NCBI GenBank assembly: GCA_016124495.1
Contig: WGNP01000012.1
Coordinates: 18,363 to 82,362, forward strand
DNA length: 64,000 nucleotides
Direction: 5' to 3'
Origin: Hyphomonas sp.
GTDB taxonomy: Bacteria > Pseudomonadota > Alphaproteobacteria > Caulobacterales > Hyphomonadaceae
Shown here piece after piece: positions 34,458-43,544 of the stretch (the stretch's first letter is position 1; each line of letters opens with the position of its first letter). A model generated the notes under the pieces. That model searched no databases and was not told where the DNA came from. It was given only the letters and a program-made list of their open reading frames with translations. A program made the translations under genes and the position numbers.

Positions 34458-34664
34458 CTCTCGCTTGGCGGATCGCCGCCATATTGCAGGCCCGCACGGC
34501 AGTTCGCCGCGCATCGGGGCAGCCGGCTCCCAAGGTGCCGCTGCGACCGGTGGTCTGCCCATGAGGTTTCGTCTGATGACCCATCGCAATCTTGTCGTTC
34601 TGGGTACGCCTGTGCCGGTTCGGGATGAACCCCGCGCCGATTTCGAACTGACCCGCCAGATGAT

Positions 34665-35435
34665 TGGCGGCTCCTCAGCAAAGGCTTTCAGCATTACGCG
34701 CATACCTTCCCCGAAGCCTTCGGTGGCGCCTTTCGGGCCCATGCCGATCGTCTTGTTCGCATCGAAGATGAAGGGCTCGCCGTCCGCTATCACATAGTCG
34801 ATCTTGCCATAGCTAAGGTTCAGCTGCCGGGGCAGCTGCAGGAGGCGCGGGTGGGGCACGAACGGTTCGCACGAGATGTGCTTGTCCTCAGTGAAGATCT
34901 CGGCCGAGGTGCGCTCGATATTCTCGTCGTGCAGGTTGCCGAGGAACATATACTCGCGCAGCAGGTTCTTCTCGCCGTCCTTTTCGAGGACGAGCTTCTG
35001 CACCACATTTTCCGGCGTGAAGTATTCCGGCGGCGCCTCGCCGAGGGACGGTAAGATCCGGTAGTCGGCTTTCGTTTCAATGGTACGCATCTGCGTCCCC
35101 GTCAGCATCCAGCGTATCCGGCGCAGGGCGCGGCCGGGCAGGGTCAAGGCGTTGAGTTCTGGCACGCCGCGATAGTTGAGGTCGGATTTCACGATCACCG
35201 GGCCGGAATAGGTGCTGCCAGGCTTCAGCAGGCCATCGGCGAAGGCCCGCTTGCGGATGTCCGGGGCGTTGGCGTTGAACGGCTCGGGGTAGCACTGCGC
35301 GAAACGGTGGATCCGGCGCGGCGCGACCGAAAGGTCTACGTGCAAGAAAATGCGGTCGGCCTCGGCTTACCGGTCGGTGCCGTAAAGGCGGACCACGTCG
35401 ACGCCCAGACCTGAGAGAATGTCCGAGATCAGCAT
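34665..35435 (-). pseudogene. ATP-grasp-like protein, nonsense mutation and lost stop
   Basis: The minus strand encodes about 256 residues of an ATP-grasp-like hypothetical family: VMLISDILSGLGVDVVRLYG, then after an in-frame TAA at 35367-35369 it continues AEADRIFLHVDLSVAP and later GPVIVKSDLNYRG and PFIFDANKTIG. The TAA replaces what reads as a single residue (GTDR-stop-AEADR), consistent with a point nonsense mutation. The recognisable protein ends near LKAFAEEPP, but the frame has no stop there and runs on antisense to the thioesterase. A translatable internal start might still yield part of it. No family function is established. Confidence 0.6.
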
Positions 35436-35631
35436 CACCGTGTGGTGGCGCGCGCTACGCGCGGTTCTCCGGCTGTGCGGGGTCACGAGCCCCTTGGGGC
35501 GATCTGGTATCTGGTAGATCCCCCCGCGAATCCATCTGGAACGGACGCGTTGAGCCTGTCCAACAATAGCTGGCTGTGCTTCGGTATAGTCTGCGAAATT
35601 GGCAGTTGTCGCCGCCGCTATACTTTGCTGT

Positions 35632-36306
35632 TCAGGCTTTGAGCGAGGCGATTTCTTCGATTGTCAGCGTCCGCCAGGTGCCTTCTTGCAGGCCGTCCAG
35701 CGCCAGCGGGCCGAAACGGCTGCGATGCAGGGCCTCGACGTGGTTGCCGGACGCCGCAAACATCCGCCGCACCTGATGGTAGCGCCCTTCGGTCAGCGTC
35801 AGGGCGGCGGTGCGCTCGCCTGTCACCTCCAGGCGCGCGGGCAGGCACGGTTTGTCCTCGCCGCGCAGGACCAGCGTGCCGGAGGCAAACAGCGCCGCCT
35901 CGTGGCCTTCCAGCGGACGGGCGAGGTTGGCCGTATAGGTTTTCGGCAGGTTGGACTTCGGGGAGATCAGCTTGTGAAGCAGCGCGCCGTCATCAGTGAA
36001 AAGAAGAAGGCCGGTCGTCTCTGCATCAAGGCGGCCGACCGAGGAAAGTTTCGGGTCGCGCTTCTGGTAGCGCGGGGGCAAAAGTTCGTAGACGAGGCGG
36101 CCCTGGTCGGCGTGCGAGCAGGTGAAGCCCGCCGGCTTGTTCAGCATCACCACCATACCATGCGGCGGATCGATCGGCTCGCCGTCAAAGCGCAGGTCCT
36201 CGCCCTCGCCGGTCACGCGCCCGTCGCGGATGGCGATGGCCACTTCCTTGCGCGAGCCATAGCCAAGCCCGGCGAGATGTTTCGCAAGCCTGAGCGTATC
36301 CTTCAT
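35632..36306 (-). CDS. RsuA/RluB family pseudouridine synthase
   Basis: 224-residue RNA pseudouridine synthase of the RsuA family. An N-terminal S4-like RNA-binding segment (residues 5-45) is followed by the catalytic domain with the essential Asp in SVGRLDAETTGLLLFTDDG. The C-terminus has EGRYHQVRRMFAASGNHV. It probably modifies 16S or 23S rRNA; the exact site cannot be assigned. It overlaps the upstream methyltransferase by 4 bases (ATGA), so the two are coupled rRNA-modification genes. Confidence 0.92.
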   Translation of the reverse strand: MKDTLRLAKHLAGLGYGSRKEVAIAIRDGRVTGEGEDLRFDGEPIDPPHGMVVMLNKPAGFTCSHADQGRLVYELLPPRYQKRDPKLSSVGRLDAETTGLLLFTDDGALLHKLISPKSNLPKTYTANLARPLEGHEAALFASGTLVLRGEDKPCLPARLEVTGERTAALTLTEGRYHQVRRMFAASGNHVEALHRSRFGPLALDGLQEGTWRTLTIEEIASLKA

Positions 36307-37346
36307 TTCTGGCGTTTCGGACGCTCGGCGCGGATGATCTTGTAGCCGGCCTCGTCCTCGAGCATCTCGCTCTCCTTGAAGCAGGTTGCCAGTTCCGCCT
36401 CATAGGGCAGGTGCCGGTTGGCGACCAGCCAGAGCGTACCGCCGGGTTTCAGCGTCTGCGCTGCGGCACGGATGAAACTCCGTCCGAGGGCGGAGTTGTC
36501 GGCCCGGCCGATGTGGAAGGGCGGGTTCATCACGACAAAGTCATAGGCAGACTTCGGCAGGTCCGTGAGCGCATCGGCCCAGTGCGCCTGATAGCGGCCT
36601 TCGAATGGGGCAAGCGTTGCATGGATGCAGGCGATGGCGCGGTACTCCGCTTCGTACAGGTCCATCCGCTCCACTTTCGGGCAGTTGGTCAGTATTTCGC
36701 GGCTGAGGAAGCCGTAGCCGCCGCCGAGATCGGCGCCGATGCCTTTGGTCTGCTCGGGCACGCTGTCGGCCAGCAGTTCGCTTCCGGGGTCCACCCGGTC
36801 CCAGCTGAACAGCCCAGGGCGGCTGAACAGGCCCGGCTCGATCTCCCGGATCGCGTCTTCCTCGATCCACTCCTCCGCCAACGGATGGTTTACGACTGCG
36901 TCCGCCTTGTAGGTCCAGAAGGCGCGGCATTTGTGTTTCGACAGGCTGTCAGCCTCGCCGGCGATTTGCGCCAGTTGCTTCTCGCCTGTCTTGCCGCCCA
37001 GTGTGTTCGGCAGGCTCGCCAGCACATAGCCGCCCTCCGGCGCGGCCAGAACCGCCCGGGCGTAGAGGGCCCGTGCCTGATCGCGCTGGCGGGGCGGCAC
37101 GACAATCGTCAGCATCGCCTGCGGCAAGTCCACCGAATCCACCGGCAGGACATTGAAGCCCGCCGCCTTCAGCGCGTCATGGTTTGGCTTGAAACTCGAG
37201 CGGCAGACCAGTCGGTCCTTCGGGAGTTGCATCAGCCAGGGGCCTGGCTCCGCATTCAGCACAAGGATCGGTCCGCTCGGGGGGAGGGGTACAGCCCCGT
37301 CCTCAAGGGCCAGCATCAGGGTATCGAAAACTACAGCGTCCATCAT
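36303..37346 (-). CDS. RsmC-like 16S rRNA guanine-N2 methyltransferase
   Basis: 347-residue methyltransferase with the two-domain layout of RsmC. An N-terminal degenerate domain (1-165) precedes a SAM-binding domain with GIGADLGGGYGFLSREIL and the catalytic NPPFH motif in YDFVVMNPPFHIG. These features predict methylation of G1207-type sites on 16S rRNA. MM at the start gives two adjacent ATGs; the upstream one is used. It is coupled to the pseudouridine synthase. Confidence 0.85.
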   Translation of the reverse strand: MMDAVVFDTLMLALEDGAVPLPPSGPILVLNAEPGPWLMQLPKDRLVCRSSFKPNHDALKAAGFNVLPVDSVDLPQAMLTIVVPPRQRDQARALYARAVLAAPEGGYVLASLPNTLGGKTGEKQLAQIAGEADSLSKHKCRAFWTYKADAVVNHPLAEEWIEEDAIREIEPGLFSRPGLFSWDRVDPGSELLADSVPEQTKGIGADLGGGYGFLSREILTNCPKVERMDLYEAEYRAIACIHATLAPFEGRYQAHWADALTDLPKSAYDFVVMNPPFHIGRADNSALGRSFIRAAAQTLKPGGTLWLVANRHLPYEAELATCFKESEMLEDEAGYKIIRAERPKRQK

Positions 37347-37395
37347 CCGCGGTGCGATAGCCGCCCGCGCTGCAGATGGAAAGCCGTCTTGCGCC

Positions 37396-38304
37396 TCAAC
37401 GGCAGCCGTCCGCCCAGTCCACGACCGTATTGATCAACGCTTCGCGCGACCAGGAAAAGGAATGATCCCCGGGCATGATCACGCCGGTCGTCCTGAGAGC
37501 AGGGTCGGCCTCATAGGCCGCGATCAGCGGCCTTATCAGATTATCGAGGGACACCGAGGCGTCCTTGTCGCCGCCGACAATCAGCACCTGCTTGCCCGCG
37601 AGGCCCGGCGTCAGGGTTTGCAGCTCGAACGTCTCCGCATTGGCGCGGATCTCGGCAACGCCCCGTTCGCCATCAAATCCGGCCAGCATCTGCAGGCTGT
37701 CGGCATAGGCGCGGAAACCGGCTTCGAACTCCGGGCTCTGGTCGAAGGCGAAGACCCGCGCCCCCAGATTGGCCGGCGCGATGGCGCCGGTGCAGGCAAT
37801 CGCGGGATCGCGTGCCGCCCCTTGCAGCGCTGCGAACCCACCCATCGAATGGCCAATGGTGATCAGCTTCGCTGTATCGATGCGGTAGTCCGCCGCCTTT
37901 GCACGCAGGAAACTCGCGGCCGCGCCAACATCCTCGATCAGGTGCGTGAAAGAATAGACGCCTTCGCTGCCCCAGGCGCCGCGATAGTGGAAGAAGAGCA
38001 CGTTAAACCCGTCTCGCCGCAGGGCTTGAGCGAGGTCGAGATTCTTCTCGTTGCCGGGAAAGCCGTGCAGCAGGATGACTGTCGGATGCGGCCCGGCACC
38101 GTTCGCCAGATAAATATGCCCGTTCAGCCGGTCGCCGCCGCTCTCGAACGACACTTCGGCGAGGCCCGGCGGGAAGGCGGCGTCGATCGTTGCGGGGTCA
38201 GCAAAGCGGCTGGCGGCCGAAGGCGTCTCCACCGGTGCCTCCGGCGCGCTGGCACACGCCGCAAGCAGTGCGGCGCAAAGCGAATATGTGAATGACTTCA
38301 TCAT
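37396..38304 (-). CDS. Alpha/beta hydrolase, predicted lipoprotein
   Basis: 302-residue serine hydrolase anchored by a lipobox LLAAC ending at Cys17. The oxyanion region is ILLHGFPGNEKN, the nucleophile elbow is TIGHSMGGFAALQ, and a later Asp-His pair (VGGDKDASV and MPGDHSFS) completes the triad. It resembles YqiA/CocE-like carboxylesterases and dienelactone-hydrolase-fold proteins; the substrate is unknown. It lies 49 bases downstream of rsmC in gene order and is separated from the thiolase by a terminator. Confidence 0.85.
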   Translation of the reverse strand: MMKSFTYSLCAALLAACASAPEAPVETPSAASRFADPATIDAAFPPGLAEVSFESGGDRLNGHIYLANGAGPHPTVILLHGFPGNEKNLDLAQALRRDGFNVLFFHYRGAWGSEGVYSFTHLIEDVGAAASFLRAKAADYRIDTAKLITIGHSMGGFAALQGAARDPAIACTGAIAPANLGARVFAFDQSPEFEAGFRAYADSLQMLAGFDGERGVAEIRANAETFELQTLTPGLAGKQVLIVGGDKDASVSLDNLIRPLIAAYEADPALRTTGVIMPGDHSFSWSREALINTVVDWADGCR

Positions 38305-38359
38305 GGGCGTCTCCCTGTTGCGGGCAGGCTATCGCGGTTTTCCTGCGCCCGCCAACGGC

Positions 38360-38392
38360 AAAGAAAAACCCCGCCGGTGCGAACCGGCGGGG
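38360..38392 (-). terminator. Intrinsic terminator of the thiolase gene
   Basis: On the minus strand CCCCGCCGGTT pairs with AACCGGCGGGG-type sequence (about 10 bp, 4-base loop), followed by TTTTTCTTT. It lies 25 bases beyond the thiolase stop and is a strong Rho-independent terminator. Confidence 0.9.
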
Positions 38393-38417
38393 CTTGGAAA
38401 TCAATCTGTAATCATGA

Positions 38418-39668
38418 TCAGGCGTCCAGGCGCTCAATGATAATCGCCGGGGCCATGCCGCCGGCGGCGCACATGGTCACGAGGCCGTAGCGGCCGCCCG
38501 AACGCTCAAGTTCATCCAGCGCGGTGCCGATCAGGATCGAACCGGTGGCGCCGATCGGGTGGCCGAGGGCCATCGCGCCGCCATTGATGTTCACCTTCTC
38601 GCGGTCAAGCTTCAGGTCACGGATGAATTTCTCGGCGACGACCGAGAAAGCCTCGTTGATTTCGTATACATCGATATCGGTGGTCTTCAGGCCAGCCTTC
38701 TCGAGAACTTTCTTCGCAGCGGCGACCGGGGCGTTCAGCATCAGGGTCGGGCAGTCGCCCATGTTCGCTGTGGCGACGATCCGGGCGCGGGCCTTCAGGC
38801 CGTGCTTTTTGATATAGCCTTCCGAGGCGAGCAGGAGGGCGGCGGCGCCGTCGACCACGCCCGAGGAGTTGCCGGCGTGGTGAACATGGTTCACCTTGCC
38901 TTCGATCTGCGGGTACTTGCGGGTGACCATGTTGCCATAGGTGTTGCCCTGGTCATCGATCGGGATGTCCATGTACATGTTGAACACGGTCTTGAGGCCG
39001 GCAAGGCTTTCCATCGTTGTCTGCGGACGGGGGAACTCTTCCTTGTCCAGAGCGAGTGTTCCGTCCACGTTGTAAACCGGCACGACCGACTTGTTGAAAC
39101 GGCCTTCGGCGATGGCGCGGGCCGCGCGCTGCTGGCTGACGACAGCGAGCTGGTCAACGGCCTGGCGGTCGATGCCTTCGAGTGTTGCGATCGCATCCGC
39201 GCAGACGCCTTGCTGCGATTGAGGATGCTTGGCGCGCAGGCGCAGGTTGCCCACGTCCATGGTCGGCGGGGATTTCGGGTCGGCCGTGGCCGAGGTGTAG
39301 CTCATCATTTCGCAGCCACCGGCGATGACGCAGTCTTCCATGCCTGACATGATCTGCGCGGCGGCCAGCGAGACCGTGGTGATACCCGAGCCGCAGAAAC
39401 GGTCGAGGGTGACGCCGGACGCCTTGATGTCATAGCCGGCATCAAGAGCGGCCATGCGGCCCATGTCGGCGCCTTGCGCGCCGCGCTGGCTGGAGGTGCC
39501 CCAGATGATGTCGTCAACCGTGGCGGTGTCGAGCTTGTTGCGCTCGGCAAGGGCGCTGAGAACGGTCGCGGCGAGGTGCTGCGGGTGCATGTGGGCGAGG
39601 GCGCCCTTGCCAACTTTGCCAATCCCGCGCGGAGTGCGGACGGCGTCAATGATATAGGCTTCGGCCAT
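38418..39668 (-). CDS. Acetyl-CoA C-acetyltransferase (thiolase)
   Basis: 416-residue thiolase that condenses or cleaves acyl-CoA in beta-oxidation or PHB/isoprenoid routes. The active Cys is in TLDRFCGSGITTV, the His in GHPIGATGS and the second Cys in MCAAGGMAP. Length is normal. No fad partner genes flank it. A 14-base palindromic site sits 55 bases upstream and may regulate it. Confidence 0.93.
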   Translation of the reverse strand: MAEAYIIDAVRTPRGIGKVGKGALAHMHPQHLAATVLSALAERNKLDTATVDDIIWGTSSQRGAQGADMGRMAALDAGYDIKASGVTLDRFCGSGITTVSLAAAQIMSGMEDCVIAGGCEMMSYTSATADPKSPPTMDVGNLRLRAKHPQSQQGVCADAIATLEGIDRQAVDQLAVVSQQRAARAIAEGRFNKSVVPVYNVDGTLALDKEEFPRPQTTMESLAGLKTVFNMYMDIPIDDQGNTYGNMVTRKYPQIEGKVNHVHHAGNSSGVVDGAAALLLASEGYIKKHGLKARARIVATANMGDCPTLMLNAPVAAAKKVLEKAGLKTTDIDVYEINEAFSVVAEKFIRDLKLDREKVNINGGAMALGHPIGATGSILIGTALDELERSGGRYGLVTMCAAGGMAPAIIIERLDA

Positions 39669-39723
39669 GATGAATCTCCCTGTGTGGACGGCTCTTCGGC
39701 TGGAGGCGTCGCTGAATTTTGCT

Positions 39724-39737
39724 TTACGCGAACGTAA
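39724..39737. promoter_or_regulatory. Inverted repeat upstream of the thiolase
   Basis: TTACG and CGTAA form a perfect inverted repeat with a 4-base CGAA centre, followed by two GCGTAAGCG-like direct words. It lies 55 bases upstream of the thiolase start and inside the 3' end of the small gene that precedes it. Fatty-acid and branched-chain regulators of proteobacteria often use similar ACGTAA half-sites; the identity here is a guess. Confidence 0.35.
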
Positions 39738-39996
39738 GCGTAAGCGAAAGCCGTGACGTTGGGGGAAGCGCGGCGTCGGCGCCCGAATGCTGGCGGCGGA
39801 ACTGGTCCGCGCGCTCGTCCAGCAGCGTGAGGTGGACCTCCTCGGCCAGCGCCGGGAGCTGCCCCGGCTCGGCCTCCCCCGATTCCAGTTTCCGGAACAG
39901 GGTCTGCGACAGCGAGAAGACGGAATTGGTCAGCGGGTCGGCATCGATGCGCGCAGCTTCCCGGCGCAGGAAGTCCTGCGCCCAGTCAAGGCTCAC
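39724..39996 (-). CDS. Small helical protein, function unknown
   Basis: 90-residue soluble protein beginning MSLDWAQDFLRREAARIDAD with a second helix SVFSLSQTLFRKLESGEAEP. The C-terminal 20 residues are unstructured (SRLSLTLTFA). The composition looks genuine but I recognise no family with confidence. The start is GTG at 39994-39996. It diverges from selU and lies upstream of the thiolase, whose regulatory repeat it overlaps. Confidence 0.45.
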   Translation of the reverse strand: MSLDWAQDFLRREAARIDADPLTNSVFSLSQTLFRKLESGEAEPGQLPALAEEVHLTLLDERADQFRRQHSGADAALPPTSRLSLTLTFA

Positions 39997-40185
39997 GCGG
40001 GCAGGCCTGGCGGCACGCGGCGTTATGACGTCCGGAAATGCAACAATTGCAAGTTGTCAGAGGCGTTGCGGGGTGCGGACGTGTATGCCTGTCTTGCGCG
40101 CGAGGTAGCGGCGATCGTCGTGCCGGCGGCCTGCCGCCAAGGGCGGCCGCTATTGCGCCGGACGATACAACCGTTAGTCAGGCGC

Positions 40186-41274
40186 ATGTCCTACGCCCTG
40201 ACCCATCTTCGCGACCTCCTTGCGCCGGGATTCGACGACATTCTGGATGTGCGCTCGCCCCGCGAGTTTGCCGACGATCACATTCCGGGCGCCCTCAACC
40301 TGCCGGTCCTCGATGACGCAGAGCGTGCCCTCGTAGGGACGATCTACAAGCAGGAGAGCGCGTTTCGCGCGCGCAAGGTCGGCGGCGCGCTGGTGGCAAA
40401 GCGGGCCGGCGCCAACATCGAGGCCTGCCTGCTCGACAAGCCGGGCAGCTACCGGCCCCTCGTCTATTGCTGGCGCGGCGGTATGCGTTCAGGCGCATTT
40501 GCCACGATCCTCCGGCAGGTCGGTTGGCGGGCCGAGACGCTTGAGGGCGGATACAAGTCCTTTCGCCGGGCCGTCATCAGCCTTCTCTACGCCCCGCCGG
40601 ACGAAGCCCCGCCGCTGCTCGAGCGGCTCGTCGTGCTCGACGGCAATACCGGCACGGCGAAAACCGAACTGCTCCGCCGCATGGCGACGCGCGGCGCCCA
40701 GGTGCTCGACCTCGAAGGGCTTGCCAGACATCGCGGCTCGCTGTTTGGCGCGCTGGCGTCCGGCCAGCCGTCACAGAAATCGTTCGATACGGCGATCGCC
40801 ATGCAATTGGTTGCATTTGACCCGCACCGCCCGGTCCTGGTCGAGGCGGAGTCGAGCCGTATCGGCCACCTCGCGGTCCCCGGCGTCATCTGGGCGCTGA
40901 TGCGCCAGGCGCCCCGGATCCGCGTCGAGGCAGGTCTCGCGCATCGCGGCGCCTACCTCGCGCAGGCTTACGCAGACCTCGCCGCAGACCGTGACCGGTT
41001 GTCGGAAACGATCGGCCTGCTCAGGCCCTATCATCCTGCCGAGCGGATACTCGGCTGGCATGCGCTGGCTGCAGCCGGGCAGATGGCAGACCTCGCCCGC
41101 GAACTTGTCCTGCATCACTACGATCCGAAATATGCGCGCCAGCGCAGCCGCGATGTGCAGCCTGAACTCGGGTCGCTGGAACTGTCAGGCTTTGACGATG
41201 CCGCGCTGGAAGCGGCGGCGCAGGACATCATGGAGCTCGCCGAACAAAGTCCCGCCCGGCTCAGTCCGCGTTGA
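40186..41274 (+). CDS. selU: tRNA 2-selenouridine synthase
   Basis: 362-residue SelU (YbbB) that replaces sulfur by selenium at U34 of tRNA-Lys, -Glu and -Gln, using selenophosphate. The rhodanese domain carries the catalytic Cys95 in LVYCWRGGMRSGAF. The C-terminal P-loop domain has a Walker A-like GNTGTAKT at 153-160. The ATG at 40186 was chosen; the open frame upstream is not family-like. It runs tail-to-tail into the selD fusion gene, and the two coding ends overlap by 14 bases. Confidence 0.93.
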   Translation: MSYALTHLRDLLAPGFDDILDVRSPREFADDHIPGALNLPVLDDAERALVGTIYKQESAFRARKVGGALVAKRAGANIEACLLDKPGSYRPLVYCWRGGMRSGAFATILRQVGWRAETLEGGYKSFRRAVISLLYAPPDEAPPLLERLVVLDGNTGTAKTELLRRMATRGAQVLDLEGLARHRGSLFGALASGQPSQKSFDTAIAMQLVAFDPHRPVLVEAESSRIGHLAVPGVIWALMRQAPRIRVEAGLAHRGAYLAQAYADLAADRDRLSETIGLLRPYHPAERILGWHALAAAGQMADLARELVLHHYDPKYARQRSRDVQPELGSLELSGFDDAALEAAAQDIMELAEQSPARLSPR

Positions 41275-43438
41275 TCCGCGGCGCCCCCTCCAGGATCTCG
41301 CCAATCACGAAGGCCGGCTCGCCGGCGGCCTGAAAATCCGCAAGGAGCTTCGGCACGCACGCGGCCGGCACAGCGGCCAGAAGGCCTCCTGCGGTCTGCG
41401 GATCGTAGAGGAGGTCGCCCAGCGCAGAGGCCGGGCGCGAGACCTGGTCCTCAAGTCGGGCGTTCGCACGCCAGATGGACGACCTGACCTGCTGCGCCGA
41501 AAGGGTCTCCGCGCCCGCAAGCACCGGCACGTCAGTAAGGTAAAGCCGCGCCGCGACCCCGGAGGCCTCCAGCAGGTTCATCAGGTGCCCGGCAAGTCCG
41601 AACCCGGTGACATCGGTCATCGCATGCGCCTCGGGGCCGAGAAGGCGCGACGCCGCAGCTAGCGGACGCTTCATGCTCGAGAGGGCGCTCGCGACATCGC
41701 TGCCGCGCGCCAGCCCGCGCTTCTCGGCGGCAAGAATGACGCCGGTGCCGACCGGCTTTGTCAGCACAAGCGCGTCGCCAGGCCGGGCGCCTGCCAGTCC
41801 TATGGCCGGCCCGTTCAGCAGGCCGGTCACAGTCAATCCCACCGACAGCTCCTCTCCGACGCTCGTGTGCCCGCCCACGAGGTCTGCGCCGGCCTCGCCA
41901 AGCACCCGGCCGACGGCCGCAATGATTTCGGACAGTGTCGCTGCCTGCATCCGCTCACTCATCCTCGGCAGGGTGATCGACAGCAGCGCCGCCTGGGGCG
42001 CCGCGCCCATGGCCCAGACATCGCCGAGGGCGTGAACCGACGCGATCTGCGCGAGGAGGTAGGGATCCTGCGTGAAGGCGCGCAGGTGATCGGTACTGAT
42101 GACTTGAAGACGGCCGCCTGACTGAAGGACGGCGGCATCATCGCCGATTCCGGACAGCGTGTCGGCACGCAAGCCGGGCCGCTGGCCCGCAAGGGCCTCG
42201 GAGAGGACATCCCGGCCGACCTTTGATCCGCAGCCGCCGCACAGCATCTCCTCGCGCCCCACCGCTTCGTCATCAAGGGCCCGCAGTGCCGGGGCAGGCG
42301 CCGGGGTCATGGCGGGAAGTTGGTTCAGGCGGGCCATGAAACGGGAATCTATCCTGTCCTTCAGCGACCAGAGCCACCGTCCGGAAAGGGTCACGGAATG
42401 CTTCTCGGCAACGGCGGATCTTTCCCCGGCCGAAATCAGCTTTAGATAGTCCGCCTGCGGAGCATATACGCGAAGACTCTGGCCGCTGAGCGCCGCCTTC
42501 AGGTTGTGGAATAAGACCGGCGCCTCGCGCACGGCGAACACGCCGGCCTTCGGGCGCGGCGCGTGGGCGAGGTGTGCGCAGTCCCCTACGGCGAAGATGT
42601 TCGGATCGGTGCTCGTCCGGAGATCCATGCCGACATCGATGAAGCCCTGCGTGAGGGCAAGGCCGGTCGCTGCAAGCCAGGGATAGGCGCGGGCGCCGGC
42701 CGTGCTGACAGTGAAATCCGAAGGGAAGGACTGACCGTCCGTCAGTTCGACGGCGCCGTCTGAAATGCGGGAAACCTCGACCCCCGTCACAAGCCGCACG
42801 CCGTAGCGCGCCAGCGCGCGGCGGAGGATCCGGCGGGTCCGTTTGGTGGCGGCAGGAAGTATCTCCGCACCCGCCTCGAGCAAGGTCACCGTCGCCCCGG
42901 TGCGTCCGGCCGCCTGCTGGCGGTGCGCCATGGCCAGCGCAATTTCGGCGCCCGCAACGCCGCCGCCGATGACGACGCAGGCCGCGCGCGGCGCCGGCCG
43001 CTCGAGGAATGCCTGCCAGGCATCAGCGAAAGGCCCGAGCGGCTTTACCGAGTGGGCGTGTGCGTCAAAGCCCGCGAGGCTCGGAAGATCGGCCGTAACG
43101 CCTATATCCAGCGAGGCAATATCATAGCGGATCGGGGCGCGTCCCTCGAGATGCACAAGCTTGTCCTGCCGGTCGATGCCGGCGGCCTTGTCGAAGACGA
43201 TCCGTGCACCTGCAAACCGGGCAAGGCGAACGAGGTCAATATCCAGTTGATGGCGCGTGTAATGCCCGGCCACGTAGCCTGGCAGCATCCCGGTATAAGG
43301 GCTGGTCGGACCGGGATTGATCAGCGTGACCCGGGCGCCCGGTAGCGGGGCCATCCCCCACATGCGCAGCGCGAGAGCATGCGTATGCCCGCCGCCGATC
43401 AGGACGAGGTCCCTGGTGAGCGGCCGTTCGATATCCAT
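41261..43438 (-). CDS. selD: FAD-dependent NADH dehydrogenase-like / selenide,water dikinase (SelD) fusion
   Basis: 725-residue fusion. Residues 1-380 are a pyridine-nucleotide oxidoreductase with FAD motif LVLIGGGHTHALAL, a second dinucleotide motif VVIGGGVAGAEIALAM and a C-terminal IFAVGDCAHL. Residues 390-725 are selenide,water dikinase, which makes selenophosphate from selenide and ATP. Its active region is EEMLCGGCGSKVGRD; Cys400 or Cys403 takes the position of the catalytic Cys/Sec. The fusion type is known in bacteria and suggests that the flavoprotein supplies reduced selenium. It is the natural partner of selU; selA and selB are not in the window. Confidence 0.93.
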   Translation of the reverse strand: MDIERPLTRDLVLIGGGHTHALALRMWGMAPLPGARVTLINPGPTSPYTGMLPGYVAGHYTRHQLDIDLVRLARFAGARIVFDKAAGIDRQDKLVHLEGRAPIRYDIASLDIGVTADLPSLAGFDAHAHSVKPLGPFADAWQAFLERPAPRAACVVIGGGVAGAEIALAMAHRQQAAGRTGATVTLLEAGAEILPAATKRTRRILRRALARYGVRLVTGVEVSRISDGAVELTDGQSFPSDFTVSTAGARAYPWLAATGLALTQGFIDVGMDLRTSTDPNIFAVGDCAHLAHAPRPKAGVFAVREAPVLFHNLKAALSGQSLRVYAPQADYLKLISAGERSAVAEKHSVTLSGRWLWSLKDRIDSRFMARLNQLPAMTPAPAPALRALDDEAVGREEMLCGGCGSKVGRDVLSEALAGQRPGLRADTLSGIGDDAAVLQSGGRLQVISTDHLRAFTQDPYLLAQIASVHALGDVWAMGAAPQAALLSITLPRMSERMQAATLSEIIAAVGRVLGEAGADLVGGHTSVGEELSVGLTVTGLLNGPAIGLAGARPGDALVLTKPVGTGVILAAEKRGLARGSDVASALSSMKRPLAAASRLLGPEAHAMTDVTGFGLAGHLMNLLEASGVAARLYLTDVPVLAGAETLSAQQVRSSIWRANARLEDQVSRPASALGDLLYDPQTAGGLLAAVPAACVPKLLADFQAAGEPAFVIGEILEGAPRINAD

Positions 43439-43519
43439 GCGTGACCTGTCCCTGTTCCGGCGCGGATTGCGACCCCTAGGACAAGGCAGGCCGCAGCGCC
43501 AGCAAATTGCCGGAGGAGC

Positions 43520-43535
43520 CCGGCGTCAACGCCGG
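43520..43535 (-). other. GC hairpin between selD and the decayed GGDEF-EAL gene
   Basis: CCGGCG and CGCCGG form a 6-bp perfect stem with a 4-base loop, just beyond the end of the GGDEF-EAL remnant and upstream of selD. There is no T-run. It may be a leftover terminator of the dead gene. Confidence 0.25.
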
Positions 43536-43544
43536 CCGGGAGGA

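Noticed and set aside
33864..34664. Extension of the ATP-grasp-like frame to 493 residues
   Set aside because: Beyond the family end it is antisense to a clear hotdog thioesterase and has no recognisable content; it is a missing stop, not a fused domain.
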